Shown here: positions 1 to 5,670 of the stretch, piece by piece
Layout: every line of letters starts with the position of its first letter
Position numbering within the stretch: position 1 is the stretch's first letter
Source: Bacteroidales bacterium
GTDB taxonomy: Bacteria; Bacteroidota; Bacteroidia; Bacteroidales; UBA4181
Reading direction: 5' to 3'
Assembly: GCA_028700615.1 (NCBI GenBank)
Contig: JAQVSH010000121.1
Location: 1 to 6,042, forward strand
Length of the DNA: 6,042 nt
Position numbers and translations under genes: made by a program
Notes under the pieces: generated by a model
What the model was told of the DNA's origin: nothing
What the model saw: only the letters and a program-made list of their open reading frames with translations
The model's database searches: none

Positions 1-1
1 C

Positions 2-640
2 AATCTTGAACAGAATCCGTCCGGCATGATGGTGAAGACAGGTTTGGTAATGAATACTCCTGTTTCCGGTCAATATCCCGTTTTTGCTGAATATGACAAG
101 ACGGTCAGGACTCCGGAGATCAATGAAAGTCTTTTGGATCACAAGATGCCGGTTTCTATTGGATTTTCCCTCCGGAGATATCTGACAGACCGGTTTTCTG
201 TGGATGCCGGGCTTTTGTATTCGTATATGCGGTCAGAATCTTCCCTGTCAGGCACCAATAATGATTACAGGTACCGGCAGGATCTGCATTATCTCGGTAT
301 TCCCGTTTCTTTTTCTCTGGATGTGCTTCAGGCAAAATTATTCCGGGTATACATCTCCGGAGGCGGAATGGGAGAGGTGGCTCTTTCTGCCAAAGGACAG
401 ATTGATCTCTATAGCGGAGATTCCAGAATTTCCGGCGAAACGGTTCACCTGAATGCAAAGGGACTCGTGTGGTCTGTTCATGGCACCGCCGGGATGGAAT
501 ATCGTATACTCAGGCATACCGGGATATACCTTGAACCGGGATTTTCTTATTATCCCGAAAACCTTCATCAGCCCTCTTCTTTTCGTACAGAACGTCCTTT
601 CATTTTTGATTTCAGATTGGGATTGAGAAAAGAATTCTGA
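2..640 (+). CDS. Outer-membrane beta-barrel protein, C-terminal part (5' partial)
   Basis: The reading frame is open from the first bases of the window to a TGA at 638-640, so the N-terminus lies outside; the ATG codons near 26 are internal, not the start. The visible 213 residues show alternating hydrophobic and polar beta strands: FSLRRYLTDRFSVDAGLLYS, then a short charged loop, HYLGIPVSFSL, FRVYISGGGM, VHGTAGMEYRI and GIYLEPGFSYY. It ends in FDFRLGLRKEF, with the terminal Phe typical of BAM-assembled barrels. The pattern (alignment from memory) matches Bacteroidales barrel proteins of the PorT/OmpA-like type (outer membrane beta-barrel domain, PF13568 group). Many of these have an N-terminal transmembrane, anti-sigma-like region and follow an ECF sigma-70 gene; that part cannot be seen here. 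It probably sits in the outer membrane with an unknown role. The downstream NigD-like gene, 154 bp away on the same strand, may share its transcript. Confidence 0.82.
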   Translation, partial: NLEQNPSGMMVKTGLVMNTPVSGQYPVFAEYDKTVRTPEINESLLDHKMPVSIGFSLRRYLTDRFSVDAGLLYSYMRSESSLSGTNNDYRYRQDLHYLGIPVSFSLDVLQAKLFRVYISGGGMGEVALSAKGQIDLYSGDSRISGETVHLNAKGLVWSVHGTAGMEYRILRHTGIYLEPGFSYYPENLHQPSSFRTERPFIFDFRLGLRKEF

Positions 641-794
641 AAACTGATGCAACGAAATGCCCCGGGATCTTCTCTTAATGGAAACTACACGATCTAAGAC
701 CATTAAAATTTTGAAAGCTATGAACCAAATTGAAAGAAAAACAACTTTTGTGCAGACTCCCGGACTCAATTCCGAAAGCACGAAGAAAAGAGGG

Positions 795-1538
795 ATGAAA
801 CATTTTTTGAACCTGATGATTCTTATGGGGCTGATGGCGATTTTGCTGCCTTCCTGTATTAAGGATGATGACAATGACTGGGGTAACTACTATATCAGTT
901 ATGGTGTGGTACAATCCTCCGGATCTGGCTTTACTATACTGACAGATGAAGGAAAAATTCTGACCATTCTGGAGAACCGGTATCCGGGCTATCAATTGGT
1001 ATCGGGCAAACGACTTGTCGTTAACTACACGATTCTTGCCACAAAGGACTTTGGCTATGATGTGAGAATCAATGAGCTGAGCGATCTCCTGACCAAAAAT
1101 CCCGTATTGTCTTCTACCTTGTCTGCGTTGCAGCAGGATAGTATCGGGCATGATCCTGTAGAGGTTTCTGATATGTGGTTTGGCGGTGAGAAATATCTGA
1201 ATATTAATTTTGAGGTATATCGTAATGATCCCAATCTTAAGCATTTTATCAATCTGGTAGTGGATGAGAATACTTCTGCTTCAAATCGTAAGGTGTTGCA
1301 GTTCAGGCATAATGCCTATGAAGATAATACCATAACCCGGGCCCCCGGCAGGGTGTCTTTTGATGTGTCTTCTCTTTTACCGGACGGGATGGACTCCATC
1401 AAACTGGTGATTGAATGGAGAACTTACAATGATGAAATAAAGAAAGATTCAGGTTATTATAAAAATCTTGTGCACGCATTGGGAAAGGAACTCTCTATAC
1501 CCTCTCTGAATACTATGTCAGCCAAGGACCTGAGATAG
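795..1538 (+). CDS. NigD-like lipoprotein, probably surface-exposed
   Basis: A 247-residue protein starting at the ATG at 795. This start is chosen because it gives a clean lipoprotein signal peptide: Lys2, a hydrophobic stretch, and lipobox LPSC with Cys21; a purine-rich AAGAAAAGAGGG lies just upstream. The frame stays open back to an ATG at 657, but that would bury the signal under 46 unremarkable residues. After Cys21 comes IKDDDND, an acidic run resembling the Bacteroidetes lipoprotein export signal, which suggests transfer to the cell surface. Residues about 30-95 (YYISYGVVQSS, FTILTDEGKIL, GKRLVVNYTI) fit the NigD N-terminal OB-fold domain, and about 120-235 (YLNINFEVYR, HFINLVVDE, VLQFRHNAY, VSFDVSSLLP, IKLVIEWRTY) the C-terminal beta-sandwich (PF12667/PF17415). 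The family is largely confined to Bacteroidales and its biochemical role is unknown. The gene ends 25 bp before a strong terminator. Confidence 0.87.
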   Translation: MKHFLNLMILMGLMAILLPSCIKDDDNDWGNYYISYGVVQSSGSGFTILTDEGKILTILENRYPGYQLVSGKRLVVNYTILATKDFGYDVRINELSDLLTKNPVLSSTLSALQQDSIGHDPVEVSDMWFGGEKYLNINFEVYRNDPNLKHFINLVVDENTSASNRKVLQFRHNAYEDNTITRAPGRVSFDVSSLLPDGMDSIKLVIEWRTYNDEIKKDSGYYKNLVHALGKELSIPSLNTMSAKDLR

Positions 1539-1563
1539 TCCCGATTCTTGTTTGAGTGCGATC

Positions 1564-1592
1564 AGCCCGGTGTTTTTTTGCCGGGCTTTTTT
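1564..1592 (+). terminator. Intrinsic terminator of the NigD-like gene
   Basis: AGCCCGG (1564-1570) pairs perfectly with CCGGGCT (1581-1587) around a 10-nt U-rich loop and is followed by a T run (1587-1592). It lies 25 bp after the NigD-like stop codon and separates that unit from pnuC. The 7-bp, mostly G/C stem plus T tract is a standard Rho-independent terminator. Confidence 0.92.
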
Positions 1593-1611
1593 GTTTCTAT
1601 GATTATCTTTA
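1577..1611 (+). promoter_or_regulatory. Candidate promoter of pnuC
   Basis: TATCTTTA (1604-1611) matches the Bacteroidetes -7 consensus TAnnTTTG at all but the last base. A TTTG at 1577-1580 could serve as the -33 element with a 23-bp spacer, at the long end of what is usual. It lies in the loop of the preceding terminator. Transcription would begin near 1615-1618, leaving a leader of only about 15 nt before the ATG at 1631. pnuC must have a start site here because a terminator precedes it, but the exact elements are uncertain. Confidence 0.4.
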
Positions 1612-1630
1612 AGGCTTGTTAGTATTGCCT

Positions 1631-2296
1631 ATGTCCGGTTATCTGAGTATAGAATCTATTTTTTGTGAAGTCTGGGGTTATCCCCTGAGTTTTCTGGAGG
1701 CTTTCGGGACTCTTGCTGGTATTACTGCGGTATGGCTGGCTGCCCGTTCCAATATTCTTACCTGGCCGGTAGGGATTGTCAATATATTGGCTTCTTTCTT
1801 TTTGTTTTATCAACTGGGATTGTATTCCGGTATGTTTTTGCAAGTCTATTTCTTGATTACAGGACTCTATGGCTGGTGGTACTGGCACCGTCAAAATGAT
1901 GTTCCTGTTCAGCCGGTTACGGTTTTTTCTTTTCAACGGAGAATGGCGTTTCTTTTGATCATTGCTTTAGCCTCCGTTCTTTTAGGATGGGCCATGATCA
2001 GGATGCAGGAGGATTTTTCCGGCTGGTTTCCTCAGGAGGTGGCTTTCCCCTATTTTGATGCCTTTGCGACTACGGCCTCTGTATTGGGTAACTGGTTTAT
2101 GGCCAGAAGAAAATTGGAAAATTGGGTGATCTGGCTTGCTGTGGATGTTATCTATGTTTGTTTGTACGCAACGAAAGGGATTTATCTGTACTCTATCCAG
2201 TATTTTGTTTTTTGCCTGATTGCTGCGATGGGATTGCGCCATTGGTGGAAAGAATATAAAATGCAAATCCCGGATGAGGGACTCTCCCAACAATAG
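1631..2296 (+). CDS. pnuC: PnuC-family vitamin transporter (nicotinamide riboside or related vitamin)
   Basis: A 221-residue integral membrane protein, the usual PnuC length, with about seven hydrophobic segments: roughly residues 21-38, 43-60, 64-83, 104-121, 137-156, 163-180 and 182-202. Typical PnuC features include NILTWPVGIVNILASFFLFY (41-60), the QVYFLITGLYGWWYW region (71-85) with aromatic binding-pocket residues, and NWVIWLAVDVIYVCLYATKG (164-183) followed by LYSIQYFVFCLIAAMGLRHW (186-205). PnuC proteins are facilitators; trapping depends on phosphorylation inside the cell. Family members carry nicotinamide riboside, thiamine (PnuT) or riboflavin (PnuX), and the substrate cannot be fixed from sequence. 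There is no TPP riboswitch space upstream and no thiamine pyrophosphokinase or NadR-like kinase next to it, so nicotinamide riboside is the default reading. The ATG at 1631 is preferred over an in-frame TTG at 1616, which lies at the predicted transcription start. The gene stands alone, between a terminator and the lacI promoter. Confidence 0.9.
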   Translation: MSGYLSIESIFCEVWGYPLSFLEAFGTLAGITAVWLAARSNILTWPVGIVNILASFFLFYQLGLYSGMFLQVYFLITGLYGWWYWHRQNDVPVQPVTVFSFQRRMAFLLIIALASVLLGWAMIRMQEDFSGWFPQEVAFPYFDAFATTASVLGNWFMARRKLENWVIWLAVDVIYVCLYATKGIYLYSIQYFVFCLIAAMGLRHWWKEYKMQIPDEGLSQQ

Positions 2297-2311
2297 ATTA
2301 TTTGAAGATGG

Positions 2312-2341
2312 TTTATGCTATCATTTATTCTTTTATCTTTG
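2312..2341 (+). promoter_or_regulatory. Promoter of the LacI-family regulator gene
   Basis: TATCTTTG (2334-2341) is a perfect match to the Bacteroidetes -7 consensus TAnnTTTG. A TTTA at 2312-2315 (consensus TTTG) lies 18 bp upstream as a slightly degenerate -33 element. Transcription should start near 2345-2348, giving a leader of about 30 nt. No CpG-centred palindrome overlaps these elements, so autorepression through an operator like the one at 5504-5513 is not evident. Confidence 0.68.
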
Positions 2342-2377
2342 AAAATCATAGTGTTTAAATGAGCAAAATTTATTCCG

Positions 2378-3409
2378 GTGAAAAAGAATATTACCATACG
2401 TGATATCGCGGAGGCGCTGCATACGACTCCATCCACTGTGTCAAGGGCTCTCGCGGGGAGTCCCCGCATCGGTGAATCTATGAAAGGAGCAGTCCGCGCT
2501 ATGGCGGAAAGCATGGGCTATATTCCCAATGCGAGGGCTGTTAGTTTAAGAACAGGCAAGGGAAGCCTTATCGGGGTGATTGTCCCGTCTATTAACCGGG
2601 ATTTTTTTTCTTCCATTATTGACGGAATAGAATCGGTAGCCAGTGAGAAAGGCTATAATATCATTATTGGTCAATCCCGGGATGATGTTGAACGTGAGAA
2701 AGCTTTGGTGGATGAAATGTTCCGGGGTCGGGTGGACGGATTGATCGTTTGTTTAGCTTATACTACCAGTAAATATGATCATTTTATGCCCATATGGAGG
2801 AGCGGACTTCCTTTGATTTTTTGTGACCGTTCACCCAAAAATCTAACCACTGCCAGAGTAAATATTGATGATTATCAGGCTGCCCGTTCTTCTGCTGAAC
2901 ATTTGATAAAACAGGGATGCCGGCGTATTGCTTTTTTTGGGGGAGCTGAAAATGTGGATGTTTTTTTTGAGAGGAAGAAAGGATTTCTGGATGTAATGCA
3001 TAAGTACGGGCTTCCGGTGATTCCGGATCTCGTCTATGACGATGCGATTAATTTTGAAAAAGGGCAGGCTGCTGCCCGTAAAGTATTAGCCCTGAAAAAA
3101 TCCGAATACCCGGACGGCTTGTTTGCCTGTGAAGATTATACAGCCATCGGGGCCTTAACCGTGTTCAGAGAGAATGGGTTCAGGGTTCCGGAGGATCTCT
3201 GTATTTGCGGATTTGGCAATGAGGAGATAGCCTCCTACGTATCTCCCGGGATTTCCTCCATTGACCAGTCCAGTTTTGAGCAGGGGTATCAGGCGTCTCT
3301 TTTGTTTTTTGAGGCGCAGAAATCCAGTGATCCCTCGAAATTTACCACGATGATAACTTTACCTTCCCGTCTGGTGATCAGAGGTTCTTCGATGAGACAT
3401 CCCCTCTGA
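2378..3409 (+). CDS. LacI-family transcriptional regulator
   Basis: A 343-residue protein of standard LacI/GalR length. Residues 4-27 (ITIRDIAEALHTTPSTVSRALAG) form the helix-turn-helix, with recognition helix PSTVSRAL. Residues 47-60 (GYIPNARAVSLRTG) form the hinge helix, and Leu57 is in the position that inserts into the central CpG of operators. Residues about 63-340 are the periplasmic-binding-protein-like sensor: LIGVIVPSINRDFFSSIIDG, GRVDGLIVCLA, GLPLIFCDR, RIAFFGG, YPDGLFACEDYTAIGAL, CICGFGNEEIASYVSPGISS. The ligand is probably a sugar or sugar derivative. The start is the GTG at 2378; starting there brings KKNITIRDIA into register with family members, and no better in-frame ATG exists. 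The gene is convergent with the esterase gene, 9 bp away, so I infer that the esterase is its target. A LacI-type palindrome lies upstream of the esterase. A hairpin overlaps its stop codon. Confidence 0.93.
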   Translation: MKKNITIRDIAEALHTTPSTVSRALAGSPRIGESMKGAVRAMAESMGYIPNARAVSLRTGKGSLIGVIVPSINRDFFSSIIDGIESVASEKGYNIIIGQSRDDVEREKALVDEMFRGRVDGLIVCLAYTTSKYDHFMPIWRSGLPLIFCDRSPKNLTTARVNIDDYQAARSSAEHLIKQGCRRIAFFGGAENVDVFFERKKGFLDVMHKYGLPVIPDLVYDDAINFEKGQAAARKVLALKKSEYPDGLFACEDYTAIGALTVFRENGFRVPEDLCICGFGNEEIASYVSPGISSIDQSSFEQGYQASLLFFEAQKSSDPSKFTTMITLPSRLVIRGSSMRHPL

Positions 3410-3413
3410 TTTT
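3377..3413 (+). terminator. Possible intrinsic terminator overlapping the end of the LacI-family gene
   Basis: ATCAGAGG (3377-3384) and CCTCTGAT (3403-3410) are perfect 8-bp inverted repeats with an 18-nt loop, followed by a short T run (3410-3413) and T-rich sequence. The right arm contains the TGA stop codon (3407-3409). It would act in the plus direction; on the minus strand no T tract follows the hairpin, so it is not a good terminator for the esterase. The large loop and short T run lower confidence. Confidence 0.45.
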
Positions 3414-3418
3414 CAGAT

Positions 3419-5368
3419 TTATTTGGTGATTCCCGGCCAGTCATCCGTCCGGAACGGACTTGCCGGAAATCCTTCCTGGTTATAAAGATTGGCTTCATCG
3501 GGATTATTAGCCCAGGCATAACGTACGGATATGGGATTGACGACTTTGTCACTGTGAACAATGATCTGATTGCCTTCGATCCGAGCCTGAGCCCATACAA
3601 AGCGGTGGTCTTCGCCGGCAATGGCAAATCCTTTCAGATATCCGTATTTATCTTTGGCCACCAATCCCGATCCGGCAGGGTCAAATGTCAGAATAATCCG
3701 GTTACCTTCTACCTTCATGGATTTGTATACAGGACCCGAGTACACGACATTTCCTCCATAACTGAGGTGTATAGCACCCAATGCCATACGCAATCCAACA
3801 TCCTGTTTATTTTTCGGATGAATATCATTCGCTTCTCCGATGTCGGTCAATACGGCCTGCGCAGTGTTAGGCAGAGAAAGGGCCATTGACTGCGCTTCTC
3901 TGAGTTCAGCCCACTGGCTTTGATCCGGTTGTTCCGAAGGAGCCATAAAGTTGGCCAACTGCGCCCAGATAAAAGGAATATCACCTAATCCCCATTGTTG
4001 GCGCCAGTCTTGGATGAAATGAGTGAACAGAAGACGGTAGCGTTTTGCCATCGCGGCATTGTTTTCTCCCTGATACCAGATGACCCCTTTAATGCCCGTC
4101 CCGGTCAATGGATGGATCATGGCGTTGTACAGCAGGGATGGATAAGCATTGGGGCCTATATCAATCATATTAAACTCCTTACTGTTGACAGAAACTTTAT
4201 AATACCAGTCATTGGATAGCGGAATTCTGTTGCCTCCTGTTTCCAGAAAAATTTGACCGGGCATTCCTGTTATGCCTCCGTTTCCGGAGGCATCTGTTAC
4301 CTGGATAATAATTTTATTTTTTCCCGCGTGAAGGATACCGGGCTGGATTTCGTAAACTCTGGGAATAGAATATCCATCGGTACTTCCTATTTTTTGTCCA
4401 TTGATAAAAGTGATATCGTTATCATCAATAGGTCCGAGCGAAAGTTTAGCACTCTGATTTTCAAATCCTTCCGGAAGCTCTATTTCTTTACAAAACCAGA
4501 AGATGCCATCCATCGCGGTTTTTTCAAGTCTTTCAATGGTGCTGATGGTTTTTGTTTGTTTCCATCCGGAAAGATCTGGAGAGGGTTCATACCATTTGCC
4601 GGTCATTCCCGGATCATTCTCCATAGCTTTCCTGAACAGAGCTTCGGACTGATTCCGTTGTGCGAGTTTTTGCCCGAATTCTTCCGAATTCAAGGTCTTC
4701 ATGGCTTCAGTATATTCCGGCAGATTGATCATAGTTCCACCGCTGATCCAGGGTTCAATGTCAGTTCCTCCCCAGGAAGAATTAATCAATCCGATGGGAA
4801 TTCCCGTTTTTCGGAATAATTCCCTCCCAAAAAAATATCCGACTGCAGAAAAGTTTCCACTGGTGGAAGGATTACATTCAGTCCAGGAGCCTCCGGGCAA
4901 TTCGGACTCCGGTTTGTGAGAGATGCCCTTGGTGACATTGAATAAACGAATCTGTGGATATTGACTTTGTTCAATCTCTTCTTTCCCGTTTTTTGTTCCG
5001 GCCAGGGTGAATTCCATATTGGATTGCCCGCTGCAAATCCAAACATCTCCCAACAGGATGTTTTTGAGAAAAATTTCATTGTTTTTCCCTTTGATCTTCA
5101 TTTCATATGGGCCTCCGAAGGTCATAGGGTCAAGGACAATCTTCCATTCTCCTTTTTTATCAGCTCTGCCTTTTACTTTCTGTCCATTGAAGGATAAGGT
5201 TACGGATTCTCCTGCATCTGCCCATCCCCTGATATGTATGGGGAGATCTCTCTGCAGAACCATATTGTCTGAAAGAAATCCGGGAATCCGTACAATAGCC
5301 CTAAGGGGACTGTATACAAAAAGACTCAAAAAAAGCAATCCGAATACACGGTATACAAATCTTTTCAT
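3419..5368 (-). CDS. Secreted carbohydrate esterase of the sialate O-acetylesterase (SASA) group
   Basis: A 649-residue exported SGNH-type hydrolase expected to remove acetyl groups from glycans. Residues 1-24 form a signal peptide (MKRF, hydrophobic VFGLLFLSLFVYS, SPLRA); no lipobox Cys is seen, so it is likely periplasmic. Residues about 25-105 form an N-terminal beta domain (FLSDNMVLQRDLPIHIRGWA). The catalytic module has GDVWICSGQSNME with nucleophile Ser116, then INSSWGGTDIEPWIS (195-209), GVIWYQGENNAA (428-439) and LTDIGEANDIHPKNKQ (507-521) with His517 and an Asp as the likely catalytic pair. Residues about 255-380 interrupt it with a beta-galactosidase-like jelly-roll domain (GWKQTKTI, FWFCKEIELPEGF, LSLGPIDDNDITFINGQKIG). 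This layout occurs in sialate O-acetylesterases and in CE20-type xyloglucan acetylesterases, so the substrate is open. An in-frame ATG at 5404 would add 12 residues; it has an A/T-rich upstream context and cannot be excluded. The gene is the likely target of the convergent LacI-family regulator. Confidence 0.9.
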   Translation of the reverse strand: MKRFVYRVFGLLFLSLFVYSPLRAIVRIPGFLSDNMVLQRDLPIHIRGWADAGESVTLSFNGQKVKGRADKKGEWKIVLDPMTFGGPYEMKIKGKNNEIFLKNILLGDVWICSGQSNMEFTLAGTKNGKEEIEQSQYPQIRLFNVTKGISHKPESELPGGSWTECNPSTSGNFSAVGYFFGRELFRKTGIPIGLINSSWGGTDIEPWISGGTMINLPEYTEAMKTLNSEEFGQKLAQRNQSEALFRKAMENDPGMTGKWYEPSPDLSGWKQTKTISTIERLEKTAMDGIFWFCKEIELPEGFENQSAKLSLGPIDDNDITFINGQKIGSTDGYSIPRVYEIQPGILHAGKNKIIIQVTDASGNGGITGMPGQIFLETGGNRIPLSNDWYYKVSVNSKEFNMIDIGPNAYPSLLYNAMIHPLTGTGIKGVIWYQGENNAAMAKRYRLLFTHFIQDWRQQWGLGDIPFIWAQLANFMAPSEQPDQSQWAELREAQSMALSLPNTAQAVLTDIGEANDIHPKNKQDVGLRMALGAIHLSYGGNVVYSGPVYKSMKVEGNRIILTFDPAGSGLVAKDKYGYLKGFAIAGEDHRFVWAQARIEGNQIIVHSDKVVNPISVRYAWANNPDEANLYNQEGFPASPFRTDDWPGITK

Positions 5369-5455
5369 ACTCTTGGGCGCTGCAAAGCAACATGTTCTGT
5401 TCATAATGTTTCAATTCTTAAAGATTTTATACAATATTAAAATATTCTTATCAGA

Positions 5456-5467
5456 TTAATCGTTTAA
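5456..5467. promoter_or_regulatory. Secondary CpG-centred operator-like site
   Basis: TTAATCGTTTAA is palindromic except for the innermost pair beside the central CG. One half (TTAAACG on the minus strand) shares AAACG with the CAAACG halves of the palindrome at 5504-5513. It lies just upstream of the -33 element of the plus-strand promoter, in the presumed leader or promoter region of the esterase. The centres of the two sites are 47 bp apart. A/T-rich sequence makes chance palindromes likely, so this is a weak candidate. Confidence 0.3.
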
Positions 5468-5470
5468 ATT

Positions 5471-5501
5471 TTTGATAATTACAAATATGTTTTTAATTTT
5501 G
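5471..5501 (+). promoter_or_regulatory. Consensus Bacteroidetes promoter pointing into a gene-free region
   Basis: TTTG (5471-5474) and TAATTTTG (5494-5501) match the -33 and -7 consensus elements exactly, with a 19-bp spacer that is close to ideal. Transcription should begin about 4-7 nt after the -7 box, near 5505-5508, within the palindrome at 5504-5513. No substantial open reading frame follows before the terminator at 5628-5660, which suggests a small-RNA promoter. Confidence 0.7.
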
Positions 5502-5507
5502 TGCAAA
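5482..5507 (-). promoter_or_regulatory. Tentative promoter of the esterase gene
   Basis: On the minus strand CATATTTG (5489 down to 5482) differs from TAnnTTTG by one base. TTTG at 5507-5504 lies upstream, but only 14 bp away, shorter than usual. If real, the -33 region would overlap the CAAACGTTTG palindrome, which suits repression. A second option is TAATATTG (5439-5432), which has no clear -33 element. The esterase needs a promoter in this region, but the assignment is uncertain. Confidence 0.3.
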
Positions 5508-5513
5508 CGTTTG
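5504..5513. promoter_or_regulatory. LacI/PurR-type operator palindrome
   Basis: CAAACGTTTG is a perfect 10-bp palindrome centred on CpG. With its flanks (5502-5515) it matches 8 of the 10 fixed positions of the general LacI-family operator TGNAANCGNTTNCA, and its core is identical to that of the E. coli PurR operator. It lies at the predicted start of the plus-strand small transcript and upstream of the minus-strand esterase gene. The LacI-family protein encoded at 2378-3409 has the hinge Leu expected for a central CpG. Binding by that protein is inference. Confidence 0.62.
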
Positions 5514-5660
5514 TTTTTAGTGAATGTCCATACAAAGTAAGTGATGGGTTTTCAGTGATTCCCCGCAGGTACCAATACATGGACTGTTCTCAGGCTCAGG
5601 TGCCCATTCAAAAAATTCTGCGGGTTTGCGCCCTCTCCCCCCCGGGAGGGCGCTTTTTTA
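5506..5660 (+). ncRNA. Putative small regulatory RNA of about 155 nt
   Basis: A consensus promoter (5471-5501) and a strong intrinsic terminator (5628-5660) bracket a region with no credible gene; the only reading frames are tiny, such as a 6-codon one at 5524-5544. Read by eye, the RNA can form a long hairpin. CCCGCAG (5562-5568) pairs with CTGCGGG (5618-5624), continuing into GTACC (5569-5573) with GGTGC (5599-5603) including one G-U pair, and with an A-rich bulge on the 3' side. A CTCAGG tandem (5589-5600) lies in its apical loop. The 5' 55 nt would be mostly single-stranded. Alternative pairings exist (5526-5531 with 5579-5584; 5521-5526 with 5605-5610), so a switch-like leader is also possible. 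I do not recognise it as tmRNA, RNase P, SRP RNA or a known riboswitch. A divergent 6S RNA cannot be excluded. Confidence 0.55.
5628..5660 (+). terminator. Strong intrinsic terminator of the small-RNA unit
   Basis: GCGCCCTC (5628-5635) pairs perfectly with GAGGGCGC (5646-5653). Extra C-G pairs are possible inside the C-rich loop, and TTTTTTA (5654-5660) follows. No coding sequence lies upstream on this strand after the lacI gene, and on the minus strand no T tract follows the hairpin, so it must end a plus-strand transcript beginning in this intergenic region. Confidence 0.88.
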
Positions 5661-5670
5661 TTTAGTACGG

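Noticed and set aside
657..794. N-terminal extension of the NigD-like protein from an ATG at 657
   Set aside because: The extension has no recognisable features and would place a clear lipoprotein signal peptide 46 residues inside the protein; the ATG at 795 has a purine-rich upstream sequence.
338..874. 178-codon minus-strand reading frame opposite the barrel protein and the start of the NigD-like gene
   Set aside because: It crosses two well-supported plus-strand genes and an intergenic gap and encodes nothing recognisable.
4253..4819. 188-codon plus-strand reading frame inside the esterase gene
   Set aside because: It is antisense to the well-supported esterase; its translation lacks family features. 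The same applies to the other antisense frames over 3554-5459.
5524..5544. Six-codon leader peptide (MSIQSK) in the small-RNA region
   Set aside because: It is too short to distinguish from chance, has no run of regulatory codons and no biosynthetic gene downstream.
5506..5660. TPP, cobalamin or SAM riboswitch, tRNA, tmRNA or SRP RNA
   Set aside because: None of the conserved cores that I can recognise (such as the SRP GGAA loop region or TPP CTGAGA core with its partner) is present, and no cognate gene follows directly.
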